Positions 32,618-41,305 of a DNA stretch of 64,000 bases are shown here, in pieces; the stretch's first letter is position 1; each line of letters begins with the position of its first letter. The stretch lies in IMG/VR virus record IMGVR_UViG_3300012936_000009, positions 1 through 64,000 of that record; one strand, written 5' to 3'. The notes beneath the pieces are model-generated. The model ran no database searches. It was not told the DNA's origin and saw nothing but the letters and a program-made list of their open reading frames with translations. The position numbers and the translations under genes are program-made. The DNA comes from a virus.

Positions 32618-33051
32618 TACTTAGTACCCGTACTTCCAAAACCGCCAGAACCTCTTTCAGTGGTTTCCTCAAAGAGGGTACCCTCTTCAACAACGTCTAT
32701 AGTCTCGTAAGCGACTGGAACTAAAACGAACTGAATTATCTTTTCTCCAGGTTCTAAGTGAACAGTTTCATTGCCTACATTTGTTAAGTTGATGTGAATC
32801 TCTCCCTGATAATCTTCATCTACTACGCAAGCCCCAACATGCAAACTCTTCTTTACAGCCACTCCACTTTTGTTAAAAGCCACCAGCGCATGATTTTCCG
32901 GTACATTCGCTTTAATGCCGCTAGGAATTAAACAAGACTTTCCCGGACCAAGAGTCTCGTGAATTCCGCTAGGAATAAAAAAATCAATCCCAGCACTCAA
33001 GGGAGTTCCCCTAGTTGGAGTTTTTACTTCTCTTACTTTACTAATTTTCAT
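32617..33051 (-). CDS. dut: dUTP diphosphatase
   Basis: The 144-aa protein has the trimeric dUTPase motifs: 1 AGIDFFIP, 2 NKSGVAVKK, 3 GACVVDEDYQGEIHINL, 4 GEKIIQFVLVPV and 5 RGSGGFGSTG at the C-terminus. It hydrolyses dUTP to dUMP, keeping uracil out of phage DNA and feeding dTMP synthesis. Stop and start overlap (TAATG type) with the HAD-kinase gene. Confidence 0.93.
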   Translation of the reverse strand: MKISKVREVKTPTRGTPLSAGIDFFIPSGIHETLGPGKSCLIPSGIKANVPENHALVAFNKSGVAVKKSLHVGACVVDEDYQGEIHINLTNVGNETVHLEPGEKIIQFVLVPVAYETIDVVEEGTLFEETTERGSGGFGSTGTK

Positions 33052-33328
33052 CTTTAACCTCTTCTATAAAATTTTGCCAAGCACCTAAATAAGCAACTGC
33101 GTCAAGCAGGTTGTCCTCTTTAAAGTTATAAGACTGGCGACTTAACTTAAGAGCAACCAAAGCGATATACATATCATGAGCATTAACGTCTTTTCCCGAC
33201 ATTCCTGAGGCTATTTTTGCTGCTCTCTTCATTCCTTCGCTGAAGGGGCCGTATTCACGCTCTTTTTCTTCAGACCTTTTATTGACAATCTCATTAGCTC
33301 TTTCTAAAATGCTATCGTTTTTCAACAT
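33041..33328 (-). CDS. MazG-like / nucleotide-modification-associated small protein
   Basis: The 95-aa helical protein (RANEIVNKRSEEKEREYGPF; GMKRAAKIASGM; HDMYIALVALKLSRQSY; EDNLLDAVAYLGAWQNF) matches a phage family with an all-alpha NTP pyrophosphohydrolase-like look. I recall relatives grouped as nucleotide modification associated (Nmad1/DUF1599-type) domains, but cannot verify this. It overlaps the dCMP-hydroxymethylase-like and dUTPase genes, which fits a role in the dNTP pool. Confidence 0.6.
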   Translation of the reverse strand: MLKNDSILERANEIVNKRSEEKEREYGPFSEGMKRAAKIASGMSGKDVNAHDMYIALVALKLSRQSYNFKEDNLLDAVAYLGAWQNFIEEVKDEN

Positions 33329-34148
33329 CTAAAATCTCCTCAGTACAGTTATCAACGTAACCGTAAATTTCTTCCTTTTCTAATTCATAAGAAGGAAAAG
33401 AAAATTTTCTATCAATTAAATTCCAATCTACATCCTTACTCAAAATACAAGTTTCTTCAGAAATGTCAATAGGAAAATCAGAATTACTGATTTTTTCTAT
33501 CATTGGAAAATGCTTTTCATATACATGCAAACTTCCGGCATGGTGAAAGTAACTACCAAGCTCAAGATCTAACCCTATGCTATTTAGTTCATTAAGCATG
33601 AGTTGCTGAAATAGAGAAAAAGTAAAAACATCATTACACAGACCGTAAACTAGATCATTAGACCTCATGTTTACTCCTAGGTGAAGTTTATTGTCTCTTA
33701 CGAAAAACTGTATGTAGTGAGTACATGGATAATCACTTGAGTTCTTGAACTTGTGGTGAGGCTGGTTGATTACAAAAGTTGCTCTTCTTGTATCTCTGTC
33801 TTTAATAATCTCGTTCTTAACCCAGTTCCATTGTGGCTTTAGGTAAACTCCATAGTTAGATTCTACTTCACAAAACTCATCTGAAATCATTCTCCAAATT
33901 TGAGCTAATTTTCCGATATTGAGAGCAAGAGGGTTGGCAGACAAATACCAGAGCCATTCAGCCAAAGCATACTTTTTGTTAAATTTCCTGCTGGGTATTG
34001 TAATGTTTACTCGAGTTGGATCAGAAAGTTCAAAGCTTTCAAAAATAATCTCTTTCTGCTTTGAGTTTCGAGCTTGGACCTCAGGAGCATCCAAAAGTAA
34101 GCAACTGTAATGTTGCAATAATTTATTCATTGATTCAAATTTACGCAT
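33312..34148 (-). CDS. Thymidylate-synthase family enzyme, predicted dCMP hydroxymethylase
   Basis: The 278-aa protein aligns with T4 gp42: IWRMISDEFCEVESNYG, RRATFVINQP, PCTHYIQFFVRD (catalytic Cys142), VNMRSNDLVYGLCND and GSLHVYEKHF. The residue that selects the pyrimidine (Asn177 in E. coli thymidylate synthase, Asp179 in T4 dCMP hydroxymethylase, each 31 after the catalytic Cys) is Asp173 here, also 31 after Cys142. Asp favours dCMP. It should therefore make 5-hydroxymethyl-dCMP, the precursor for the Agt-like enzyme. A plain methylase for dCMP is the alternative. Confidence 0.78.
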   Translation of the reverse strand: MRKFESMNKLLQHYSCLLLDAPEVQARNSKQKEIIFESFELSDPTRVNITIPSRKFNKKYALAEWLWYLSANPLALNIGKLAQIWRMISDEFCEVESNYGVYLKPQWNWVKNEIIKDRDTRRATFVINQPHHKFKNSSDYPCTHYIQFFVRDNKLHLGVNMRSNDLVYGLCNDVFTFSLFQQLMLNELNSIGLDLELGSYFHHAGSLHVYEKHFPMIEKISNSDFPIDISEETCILSKDVDWNLIDRKFSFPSYELEKEEIYGYVDNCTEEILDVEKR

Positions 34149-34154
34149 ATTATA

Positions 34155-37100
34155 TTATACCTCAAAAACTTTGATTTTTCTAAATTGAGTTGAAAAACCG
34201 AAATCAGACTTATCTAGCTCGGCAACGCAAAGAGAGTATGGGTTAAGAACTGAATCCTCTCTTGTTCCCCAACAGAATATTCTATTCTTTTCTCCGTTAG
34301 AGCCAATTGCCTCAAGCAAAAAGTAGGGTTTTCCATTTTTAGTTTTCTTTTTCATAACCTTTACAACAACTAGCCAGTAAAGATTTTTAGCACTCCACTC
34401 CTCCATCGGAAGAATAGAAAGTTCTTCAAACCTATCTGATAACTTGCTTGGAATTACATTAGCAACGTTTATAGTTCCGAGCAAAGATTCTTCAAACTCC
34501 ATGTTATCTTTAATGTTCCAATCATCATTAGGATAACTGAGTGTTAGTTCACTTAGGTTATCTCGACCTTGAAAAGGGTTTTTCTTAGTACTCTTTCTAA
34601 GCATGCTCCAATTTTCACTTACACAATCATAAAATTGCTTGTAAGATTCGAAATAGCTTTGCCAGTCTAGAGAATCAAGAGCTCTAATTTTCAAAAGAGA
34701 TTCAAGAGTTTTCTTATTTAACTTCGAATGTTTCCACTTTCCGTCTTCGTTCCAAAAAAGATCATCGATACTTTGATAAGGGCGATTGGCCAAGATTTCC
34801 TCTATAGCCGCCTCGCCGATACCTTTGCAAGAGAAGAAAGACGGCATCAAAACCTTTTCGCTTACTGGAGTCCAGTTCTTACCAGCCTTGTTGATGTCAA
34901 TCTTAGTAGTCGTATATCCCATCTTTTTAACTTCACTTAAAGCTTTCGAAAGTTTATTAGGATTAGATGAAACAGCTTCAAGATATGCAGTTACCCACTC
35001 AGTCTCGTAGTAAGTCATAAGCCAAGCGCAGTAATAAGAATTGATAGCGTAAGAAACCGCATGTGACTTATTGAAACCATAACCAGCAAAATAAAGAATC
35101 TTTTCGTAAAGATCTTCAGCAATATGCTTTTGTACTCCGTTAGCAATAGAGCCAGAAATAAACTTTTCTTGCAAAGCCTTTGCTTTTTCAATATTTTCGT
35201 TTCCAGAACCAACTGGCTTCATCATCTTTCGCATCGCGTTGCATTCATCTTTAGGAATACCAGCAACTACGTGACACAAGTTCATTACTTGCTCTTGAAA
35301 GATAATGCAACCGTAAGTCTCTTTCAAACATTCTTCAATCAAAGGGTGGCCATACACAACGCTTTCAGGATTCTTTTTAGCGCCAATATAAAGCTTGTCA
35401 ACTTTTGCGCTTAGAGGGCCAGGACGATATATAGAAGTCAAAGTTGCAATATCAACTATTGATTCTGGTTTTGCACGCTTAAACAAGGCCTGAGCACCTC
35501 TCTGTGTACATTGAAATATAGCGGCCCATTTACCAGCATGATAAACGTTTTTATAAACTTTTTGATCATCGAAGTCAATAGTGTTAGTAGACATGTTAGA
35601 ATCAAACCAATCTTTAACTTGACTAAATTCTGGATTTTCAACTCCTTGGCCCTGAAGAATTAACCTAATAGTTTGTTCAATAATTCTTAAAGTTTCTAGA
35701 CCTAGCAAATCAAACTTGATCCAACCAAAACTCTCTAGATGCTTGTAGTTCATACCTTCAACCCAGGGAGTTTGAGCTTCTCCACGAGCTAAAATTAGTG
35801 GCATACGTTCAGCAATTTTTTCAGAAACTATTACACCGCCTGCATGACGACCGAGAGCCTTGTTTTGTTTAAATAGAACCTTTAGAGGATCAAGTATTTC
35901 TGGGTATTTTTCTAAATAGTTACGTAAGGATTCCGAATATTTTAGAGCTTCGTCAATATGAATGTCAAAAGAATCTTCAGACTCAGCATCGTTCTTGCGG
36001 CCGCGTTTTACATCGACTTCTAGAGGAGCTAGCGCCTTGTTAGCTTCTTCGAAAGGAACTCTGTAAAATCTCGAAACGTCCTTAACTAAAGACTTCAGTT
36101 TAAAAGTATTGTAATTAGAAATAGGAATAACATTCAAGTCGCCAAAATTTTCTCGAAGCAAAGATATTAACTCATCTCTATCTCCAACATCAGAATCAAT
36201 ATCTGGCATCTCATTGCGCTCCGGAGAAAGAAACCTTTCGAAAAGCAAACCATTAGAAACTGGATCAACGTCAGTAATACCTAAAACGTAGTTGACTAAA
36301 CTACCAGCACCTGAGCCGCGGCCTGGTCCGATAAGCATCTTCTCTCTCGCAATATCAAGAATAGCTTTCATGGTGATAAAGTATTCCGAGAAATTTTTAC
36401 TCTTTATAACTTTAAATTCTGTGCGAAGCCTATCAATATAAACAGGATCTTCGTGAAGACCACGTTCAACTAAGCCTTTCTTGCAAAAATCTAAAAGAGC
36501 CTGGTTAGCTGTCTTGCCTTTAGGAATTACGTAAGAAGGAAGCTTCATAGAGCGATCCGGGTGGATTTCCCCAATCTCTTCATGAACTACAGAGTGAGTT
36601 CTTTCAATAGCATCAAAAACTTTTTGATCATCGTAAAAAGACATGCCTTTAGTTGTCTCTTTATAAGAATTCCATACTTGCTCTGCGTTCTTTGGGTAAA
36701 GCTCACAAGATAAATCTTCCCTAGATTTAGGCAAAGAATCAGGATCGAAATCTTTGAAATTTAGCCAACCTAATTTTTTGTATATCTCTCTTTCTCTCCA
36801 ATGTTCGGGATGAGCGTAATGAGAATCGCAAGTTACAACTAGCTGATCGGTCAAGTTATGCTCATTAGCAAACTCAATAATAGCCCTGTTGACTAGATGC
36901 TGAGCTGGCAACTTGTTAAATTGCAACTCTAGCATGAGGTTTTTGATCCCTACAGCGTCAGAGAGAGCATCATAAGAATTAGATATACCATTTTGAACCT
37001 TTCTCATAAGAGAAGGATCGTCTAAAAGATTCTGATTTAAATCATTAAATTCAACTTCTTGTAAATGCTTAAAAACTTCATAACTAAGAGGACCTCCTAA

Positions 37101-37736
37101 GCAAGCAGTCGAAATCATAATATGATCACCCTCAGCTGCTTCCTTCAGCATTTTGTAATCAACACGAGGAAAACGGTAAAAACCTTCAAGGTAGCCGCGA
37201 GAAACTAGATTAAAAAGTCGCTGTAGACCAGTCGAAGTTTTCGGAAGAACAACTAAATGATGACGCCTCTTTACTGGGTCATAAAATTTTGCAGACTTTG
37301 ACTCTTCTTCATTTTCGATAGTCAAACTGCCTTCGTCTGTTGAAATGTCAACTGTTTCGTCATCGCCATCAACTTTGGCGAAAAGAGGAGTTCTAATCTT
37401 TTCTCGTTGTTCTTTAAGCTTGAAGATAGCTTCTTTGTCACCTTTCTTTGCAGCTTTAGCTAGTTCATAATCTAAGTTCCAGATATCCAAATCCGGATGA
37501 ACGTACATTTCGCAGCCTGGGACAAATTTGAAGTTTCCTCCTCGTTTGCGAATCTTTTCAGCATGTAGAAACGCATGAGCAAAACTGTTCATATGCCCGT
37601 GATTTGTCAAACACCAGCTATCCATTCCATTCTGCAACACGAAATCGATATGTTCTTGCGGGTATCCTAAACCATCAAAAGTTGAGAATCCATCATGAGC
37701 ATGGAGAGAGGTAAAATTCTTTGGAATTTTATTCAT
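34155..37736 (-). CDS. dnaE: DNA polymerase III alpha subunit (DnaE type)
   Basis: The 1193-aa protein has an N-terminal PHP domain (SLHAHDGFSTFDGL; CLTNHGHMN; VPGCEMYV; RHHLVVLPK; ISTACLGG; VTCDSHYAHPEH) whose metal ligands all seem present. The polymerase core follows: GPGRGSGAGSLVNYVLG, catalytic PDIDSD and KFDLLGLETL, a helix-hairpin-helix region (CKGIGEAAIEEIL) and an OB-like C-terminus. It is likely the replicative polymerase, in place of the T4 family B enzyme. The complete PHP set suggests it may proofread itself. A promoter lies just upstream. Confidence 0.95.
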   Translation of the reverse strand: MNKIPKNFTSLHAHDGFSTFDGLGYPQEHIDFVLQNGMDSWCLTNHGHMNSFAHAFLHAEKIRKRGGNFKFVPGCEMYVHPDLDIWNLDYELAKAAKKGDKEAIFKLKEQREKIRTPLFAKVDGDDETVDISTDEGSLTIENEEESKSAKFYDPVKRRHHLVVLPKTSTGLQRLFNLVSRGYLEGFYRFPRVDYKMLKEAAEGDHIMISTACLGGPLSYEVFKHLQEVEFNDLNQNLLDDPSLMRKVQNGISNSYDALSDAVGIKNLMLELQFNKLPAQHLVNRAIIEFANEHNLTDQLVVTCDSHYAHPEHWREREIYKKLGWLNFKDFDPDSLPKSREDLSCELYPKNAEQVWNSYKETTKGMSFYDDQKVFDAIERTHSVVHEEIGEIHPDRSMKLPSYVIPKGKTANQALLDFCKKGLVERGLHEDPVYIDRLRTEFKVIKSKNFSEYFITMKAILDIAREKMLIGPGRGSGAGSLVNYVLGITDVDPVSNGLLFERFLSPERNEMPDIDSDVGDRDELISLLRENFGDLNVIPISNYNTFKLKSLVKDVSRFYRVPFEEANKALAPLEVDVKRGRKNDAESEDSFDIHIDEALKYSESLRNYLEKYPEILDPLKVLFKQNKALGRHAGGVIVSEKIAERMPLILARGEAQTPWVEGMNYKHLESFGWIKFDLLGLETLRIIEQTIRLILQGQGVENPEFSQVKDWFDSNMSTNTIDFDDQKVYKNVYHAGKWAAIFQCTQRGAQALFKRAKPESIVDIATLTSIYRPGPLSAKVDKLYIGAKKNPESVVYGHPLIEECLKETYGCIIFQEQVMNLCHVVAGIPKDECNAMRKMMKPVGSGNENIEKAKALQEKFISGSIANGVQKHIAEDLYEKILYFAGYGFNKSHAVSYAINSYYCAWLMTYYETEWVTAYLEAVSSNPNKLSKALSEVKKMGYTTTKIDINKAGKNWTPVSEKVLMPSFFSCKGIGEAAIEEILANRPYQSIDDLFWNEDGKWKHSKLNKKTLESLLKIRALDSLDWQSYFESYKQFYDCVSENWSMLRKSTKKNPFQGRDNLSELTLSYPNDDWNIKDNMEFEESLLGTINVANVIPSKLSDRFEELSILPMEEWSAKNLYWLVVVKVMKKKTKNGKPYFLLEAIGSNGEKNRIFCWGTREDSVLNPYSLCVAELDKSDFGFSTQFRKIKVFEV

Positions 37737-37779
37737 TTATTTTCCTGTTGTGGTTGAACTTAATATAAGGTACAGTTCT

Positions 37780-37808
37780 ATTATAAAAGCAAAGGTAGGA
37801 TTATTCAG
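37780..37808 (-). promoter_or_regulatory. Promoter before dnaE
   Basis: Minus strand: CTGAAT, 17 bases, TATAAT, in the 64-base gap upstream of dnaE; the -35 overlaps the stop of the previous gene. It belongs to the same class as the sites at 39997, 48805 and 51574. Confidence 0.5.
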
Positions 37809-38493
37809 CTTTTATTTTAAGTAAAATATCGTCTAGAATGTCTTGGTTTTGTACGCTTATTCCATAATGAGGAAGTACAGAAGCTAAAACTTTTTTCCTC
37901 AAAGATAAGTCTTCGTAAGCTTCGCACCATATCCACGGGAGGGATTCTGTGATCTTTTTTAAATCATCCCGGATGCTATCTTGCCGCTTAACATTGTATT
38001 TGAGTTCTGTTTCCGGATCTATATCGTTTTCTATTCCTAAAGTATTACAAATCTCTATGAGCAAATCGTAATTTTCTTCAGAGATAGCCGAATTAGCTTT
38101 GGAGTAAAGTTCTTCCATCTCTTCAGCATTTTCGTGATCTTGCAATTTATCCGGATGAGTTTTTAAAGCAATTTTCCTAAAAGCTTTTTTTACCCATTTT
38201 GGAGCATTAGATTTTATATTTGGCTCTTCCCTCTCTTCTTGAGTCTCTTGACGAAAGTTACTATTTTGAAAATTATTAGAAGTGTTAACTTCCGAAATAG
38301 ATACATCGTCTTCTTTTTTCTCTCCAGACAGTTCAGAGATTATAAAGTTGATATCTCTATTCCATTCTAGAGAATACTCTTTTAGAGCTTCCTCGCATTC
38401 AAAAAGATATGACGTCAACATAGAGAGTTCAGCTTTAGCTTTTCTAAGCTCTCTTAAGTTTTTTCTTTGGCTAATTTTTTCTTTATTTTTCAC
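37801..38493 (-). CDS. J-domain protein
   Basis: The 230-aa protein starts at GTG. A central J-domain-like segment (WVKKAFRKIALKTHPDKL with the HPD motif; EEMEELYSKANSAISEENYD) is preceded by a helical coiled region and a variable linker. The C-terminal part is not recognised. It may recruit host DnaK for replication or assembly. Confidence 0.75.
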   Translation of the reverse strand: MKNKEKISQRKNLRELRKAKAELSMLTSYLFECEEALKEYSLEWNRDINFIISELSGEKKEDDVSISEVNTSNNFQNSNFRQETQEEREEPNIKSNAPKWVKKAFRKIALKTHPDKLQDHENAEEMEELYSKANSAISEENYDLLIEICNTLGIENDIDPETELKYNVKRQDSIRDDLKKITESLPWIWCEAYEDLSLRKKVLASVLPHYGISVQNQDILDDILLKIKAE

Positions 38494-38516
38494 AAAGATA
38501 ATTATCGGAAGGTTTG

Positions 38517-38744
38517 TTAGTTTTCTGAAGTTTTGATTTGATTAATCTCTTCTAGCATTTTGCCAATGTTGGTGTCGAATTCTTTCTCGTAGTTTTCATG
38601 AATCGCTAGGATTCCATCTTCAGATTCCTTAAGTTTCATCATCCTCAAGTTGTCGACTATATCGGTACCGGTGAGTATGGCTACTTGAAGAACTTTTGCA
38701 ACGCTAGCTATTACTTCATCATTAAATCTTAATTCTTTACTCAT
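38517..38744 (-). CDS. Conserved small phage protein
   Basis: The 75-aa protein LRFNDEVIASVAKVLQVAIL, TGTDIVDNLRMMKL, with an acidic C-terminus, is a pattern I recall from many marine phages. It lies between the J-domain and glycosylase genes. Function unknown. Confidence 0.6.
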   Translation of the reverse strand: MSKELRFNDEVIASVAKVLQVAILTGTDIVDNLRMMKLKESEDGILAIHENYEKEFDTNIGKMLEEINQIKTSEN

Positions 38745-38747
38745 AAT

Positions 38748-39554
38748 TTACCTCTGAATTTCTGGTACCCAATGTGTTGTTCTACCATCGGGAGTTTTTT
38801 CTTTTATGACTTCATTTCCATCAGGATCGATTTTCTGATTATATACTAAAAATCGAGAACTGAAACTTCCTGATTCTCCGTAAAAATCTTTATAAGATTT
38901 TATGGTTGCTCCTCCAGTCTTGAAAGACTCTCTCATAACTGACTTTATTGTTTTATTAAGAATTTGTAAATTTGAATCAGATATGTCTGAAACTTTTTTA
39001 AATGGGCTTATCCTAGCCAAGTAAAGAGATTCAGCCTTTATATAATTTCCAACCCCGGCAATAACTGATTGATCCATCAAGACTTTCGTAATGTTTTGAT
39101 CATCTTTTTTTCTTATAGACTTTAAAAAATTTTCGCTAGTGACATCTTCAGCTAGCATATCGGGTCCAAAAGAGGATAATTTACTAGCTAGTTGTTTAGG
39201 ATCTTGAGACAGTTTTATTGTTCCAAAATTTCTCATGTCATTGAAATAGACTGATTTGCCGTTTTCGAAAGAAAATTTTAACCTAGTATGCTTTGTTTCA
39301 ATATTTTGCCAAGCTCCAGACATTCCCAAAGTTGACCACATACTACTCTTATCTTCAAAAATAGTGTATATGAACTTACCGTGAACTCCAACTCCCTTAA
39401 TTTCTAAAGGAAGCTTTTCGTTAAATTCTTTCAATCCCGGGAGTTCCTTTTTTGTGTACCTACCCGAAACTACTTCTACCTTTGTCAGTTTTTCTCCCCC
39501 GGTATAATCTCCGAGAAATAAGGCATACCTTCTGCATTCTGGACCTTCAGGCAT
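38748..39554 (-). CDS. Fpg/Nei family DNA glycosylase with zinc-less finger
   Basis: I choose ATG 39554 so the protein starts MPEGPECRR, giving the catalytic Pro2-Glu3 of the Fpg/Nei family. The 268-aa product has LGMSGAW, YFNDMRNFGTI and the H2TH-type MDQSVIAGVGNYIKAE. The usual C-terminal Cys4 zinc finger is replaced by FLVYNQKIDPDGNE and DGRTTHWVPEIQR, keeping the Arg of the finger loop but no Cys. This is a zinc-less finger, as in NEIL1. It excises oxidised or otherwise damaged bases and lies 8 bases into the MBD4-like glycosylase gene. Confidence 0.85.
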   Translation of the reverse strand: MPEGPECRRYALFLGDYTGGEKLTKVEVVSGRYTKKELPGLKEFNEKLPLEIKGVGVHGKFIYTIFEDKSSMWSTLGMSGAWQNIETKHTRLKFSFENGKSVYFNDMRNFGTIKLSQDPKQLASKLSSFGPDMLAEDVTSENFLKSIRKKDDQNITKVLMDQSVIAGVGNYIKAESLYLARISPFKKVSDISDSNLQILNKTIKSVMRESFKTGGATIKSYKDFYGESGSFSSRFLVYNQKIDPDGNEVIKEKTPDGRTTHWVPEIQR

Positions 39555-39990
39555 ATTCTTGAATCCTATCAAAATTTTCGTTTAAATAATCATGGTAAAA
39601 AACTAAAGCGTGATCATTAGGGACAACTTCTTTCCATTTTCCTTTTATAAAGATTTCATGAGCATCATTCGCATATTTTCCGCAGCCATATAAATCCTTA
39701 GCGTTTTCCCAATCTAAGTTAATATAATCAGAGGAAAACTTTTTGAGAGTTTTTACTCTTCTGTTAGCTAACCCAAGAGGCTTTAAGATTGAAAAGAGAT
39801 CTTCTTCTTTAGAATCTAAAATAGATTTTGGATCAGGATATTTCGAAAAGAAATCGTGTATCATCGGTTCGACTTGCTTTCTAGAAGTTTGATTAAGCAT
39901 CAAACAAACAACTAGTATCTTCCACTCATTTGGCCAGAATCTTTCTTGCAACAAATCGTACGGAGATTTAGGAGGTATCCATTTATTCAT
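39547..39990 (-). CDS. MBD4-like HhH-GPD DNA glycosylase
   Basis: The 147-aa protein has ILVVCLMLNQTSRKQVEPMI, a helix-hairpin-helix-like DLYGCGKYANDAHEIF (99-114) and the catalytic loop VVPNDHALVFYHDYL with Asp126. This matches the MBD4 glycosylase domain (GIGKYGNDSYRIF, HPEDHKLNKYHDWL). MBD4 removes T, U or 5-hydroxymethyluracil opposite G, that is, deaminated (modified) cytosines. In a phage predicted to carry modified cytosine, this repair role is fitting. A promoter lies immediately upstream. Confidence 0.82.
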   Translation of the reverse strand: MNKWIPPKSPYDLLQERFWPNEWKILVVCLMLNQTSRKQVEPMIHDFFSKYPDPKSILDSKEEDLFSILKPLGLANRRVKTLKKFSSDYINLDWENAKDLYGCGKYANDAHEIFIKGKWKEVVPNDHALVFYHDYLNENFDRIQEYA

Positions 39991-39996
39991 AAATGA

Positions 39997-40024
39997 ATTA
40001 TAACTTAGGAGAGTAATTTTTCAG
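39997..40024 (-). promoter_or_regulatory. Promoter before the glycosylase genes
   Basis: Minus strand: CTGAAA, 16 bases, TATAAT, in a 37-base gap. The spacer contains CTCCTAA, also found in the spacer of the site at 48805. Confidence 0.5.
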
Positions 40025-40027
40025 GTA

Positions 40028-40348
40028 TTATTTGATGAATTTCATTGCAAACATGACAGCAGCCATAGCGAATTGAACTACTGCAAATATCGTGACTGCT
40101 TTAGTTTTAAAAGTTTTAAGAACTTCAACTTCTTCCGTCAAAGTCTTTAATTGGGTTGGGGAGGCAACTTCATCAATTTTTTCTTTCCATTGCCTTAGTT
40201 CTGTGACTCTATCTTCTCTATCACGAAGAAGAGCAATGTCTTGTTTTAGGTCTTGCATCTCGTCTTTCAGAGAATCAATGCCAGTTGCTAACGTCTCAAG
40301 TTCCTTTAATACCAGTTTTGAATATTCCGCCCATCCATTTTCAGACAT
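40028..40348 (-). CDS. Coiled-coil protein with C-terminal membrane anchor
   Basis: ATG 40348 gives 106 aa starting SENGWAEYSKLVLKELETLA, followed by a coiled coil and a C-terminal TM segment (AVTIFAVVQFAMAAVMFAM). It overlaps the upstream gene by 8 bases (ATGTCTGA). The type is common in marine phages; function unknown. Confidence 0.6.
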   Translation of the reverse strand: MSENGWAEYSKLVLKELETLATGIDSLKDEMQDLKQDIALLRDREDRVTELRQWKEKIDEVASPTQLKTLTEEVEVLKTFKTKAVTIFAVVQFAMAAVMFAMKFIK

Positions 40349-40565
40349 TGTCTTCAGCTCCACCACTTATTGTTTCTTTTATTGAAGCCTGAATTTCTCT
40401 CAACTCTCGAATGATATCGTCATTCTCTTTACAACTAGGCTTATATTTGTCTAAACATTCATCAAACTGTAACCAGAGAGAAACTAAAGCAGAGCTGACC
40501 TTCTTGCCTCTAGCACGAGAAGCCAACTTCTGCCTTAATTCTTCTAAATGGTCGTATTTTCCCAT
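40341..40565 (-). CDS. Small helical protein
   Basis: The 74-aa charged helical protein (DHLEELRQKLASRARGKKVS; DDIIRELREIQASIKETI) is translationally coupled to the coiled-coil gene. Not recognised. Confidence 0.5.
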   Translation of the reverse strand: MGKYDHLEELRQKLASRARGKKVSSALVSLWLQFDECLDKYKPSCKENDDIIRELREIQASIKETISGGAEDNV

Positions 40566-40573
40566 AAACTTAA

Positions 40574-41305
40574 TTATGGAGAAAGATTACATACTACACT
40601 CATGACTTCGTGAAAAGCTTGAGAATTAGAAAATAAATCTCTTAATTCAATGCTGTTGTCTACGATGGAAGAATTTTCTATTTTAGAAATTTTCTTTTTT
40701 TCAGCTGCTTTTATTTTTCTGTTTAATTGGAGAGATAGTTCTAAAAGTTTTGAACTTTTCCTAGATATAGTAGAAAAAGTAACATCTTGGTTAGTAAAAA
40801 AATTAAGGCAAAAGTATCTAACAAATTCAATATCGGAAATCAAATCTGCTACTGAACTACTGCTAATCTCTAAAGAAACTTCTTTATCAGAGATTTGTCT
40901 TATTTTGTTGACAAAAATTCCGGAATTTATTAAACTTTCCGCAAAGGATTTTAAGGATTGATTCACGTTAGGGTTGATGCTAGCATACCCCATGTTAGAG
41001 TATGATTCTTTTCTTATCTCACTAGAAATTATTTCTAGCGGAATCTTAGCAGTAGCTGAAGAAATTATAATAGAAAGGTTTTCAGCTAAATCTTTTATCT
41101 CTTTAGATTCTTTAGAACAGTAGCATATGAAGCCGTGCTCAGCGTTTCTATACATTTTTAATATAGCAGATTCTTCTTTTTCAAAAACAGCCCCACCGAT
41201 TATGTAAGTCAATTCTCCATTTACCTCAGTTTGTCTCAAAAACTCAGAGTAAGAACGAAAAAAAGATTCATCCTGGGGCATATTTTCAAAATAGGTAACC
41301 CACAT
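40574..41305 (-). CDS. Unknown protein
   Basis: The 243-aa protein has an N-terminal beta-rich part (TYIIGGAVFEKEESAILKMY; HGFICYCSKESKEIKDLA) and a helical C-terminal part (LSLQLNRKIKAAEKKKISK). It overlaps the ClpP-like gene stop by 1 base. Not recognised. Confidence 0.5.
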   Translation of the reverse strand: MWVTYFENMPQDESFFRSYSEFLRQTEVNGELTYIIGGAVFEKEESAILKMYRNAEHGFICYCSKESKEIKDLAENLSIIISSATAKIPLEIISSEIRKESYSNMGYASINPNVNQSLKSFAESLINSGIFVNKIRQISDKEVSLEISSSSVADLISDIEFVRYFCLNFFTNQDVTFSTISRKSSKLLELSLQLNRKIKAAEKKKISKIENSSIVDNSIELRDLFSNSQAFHEVMSVVCNLSP

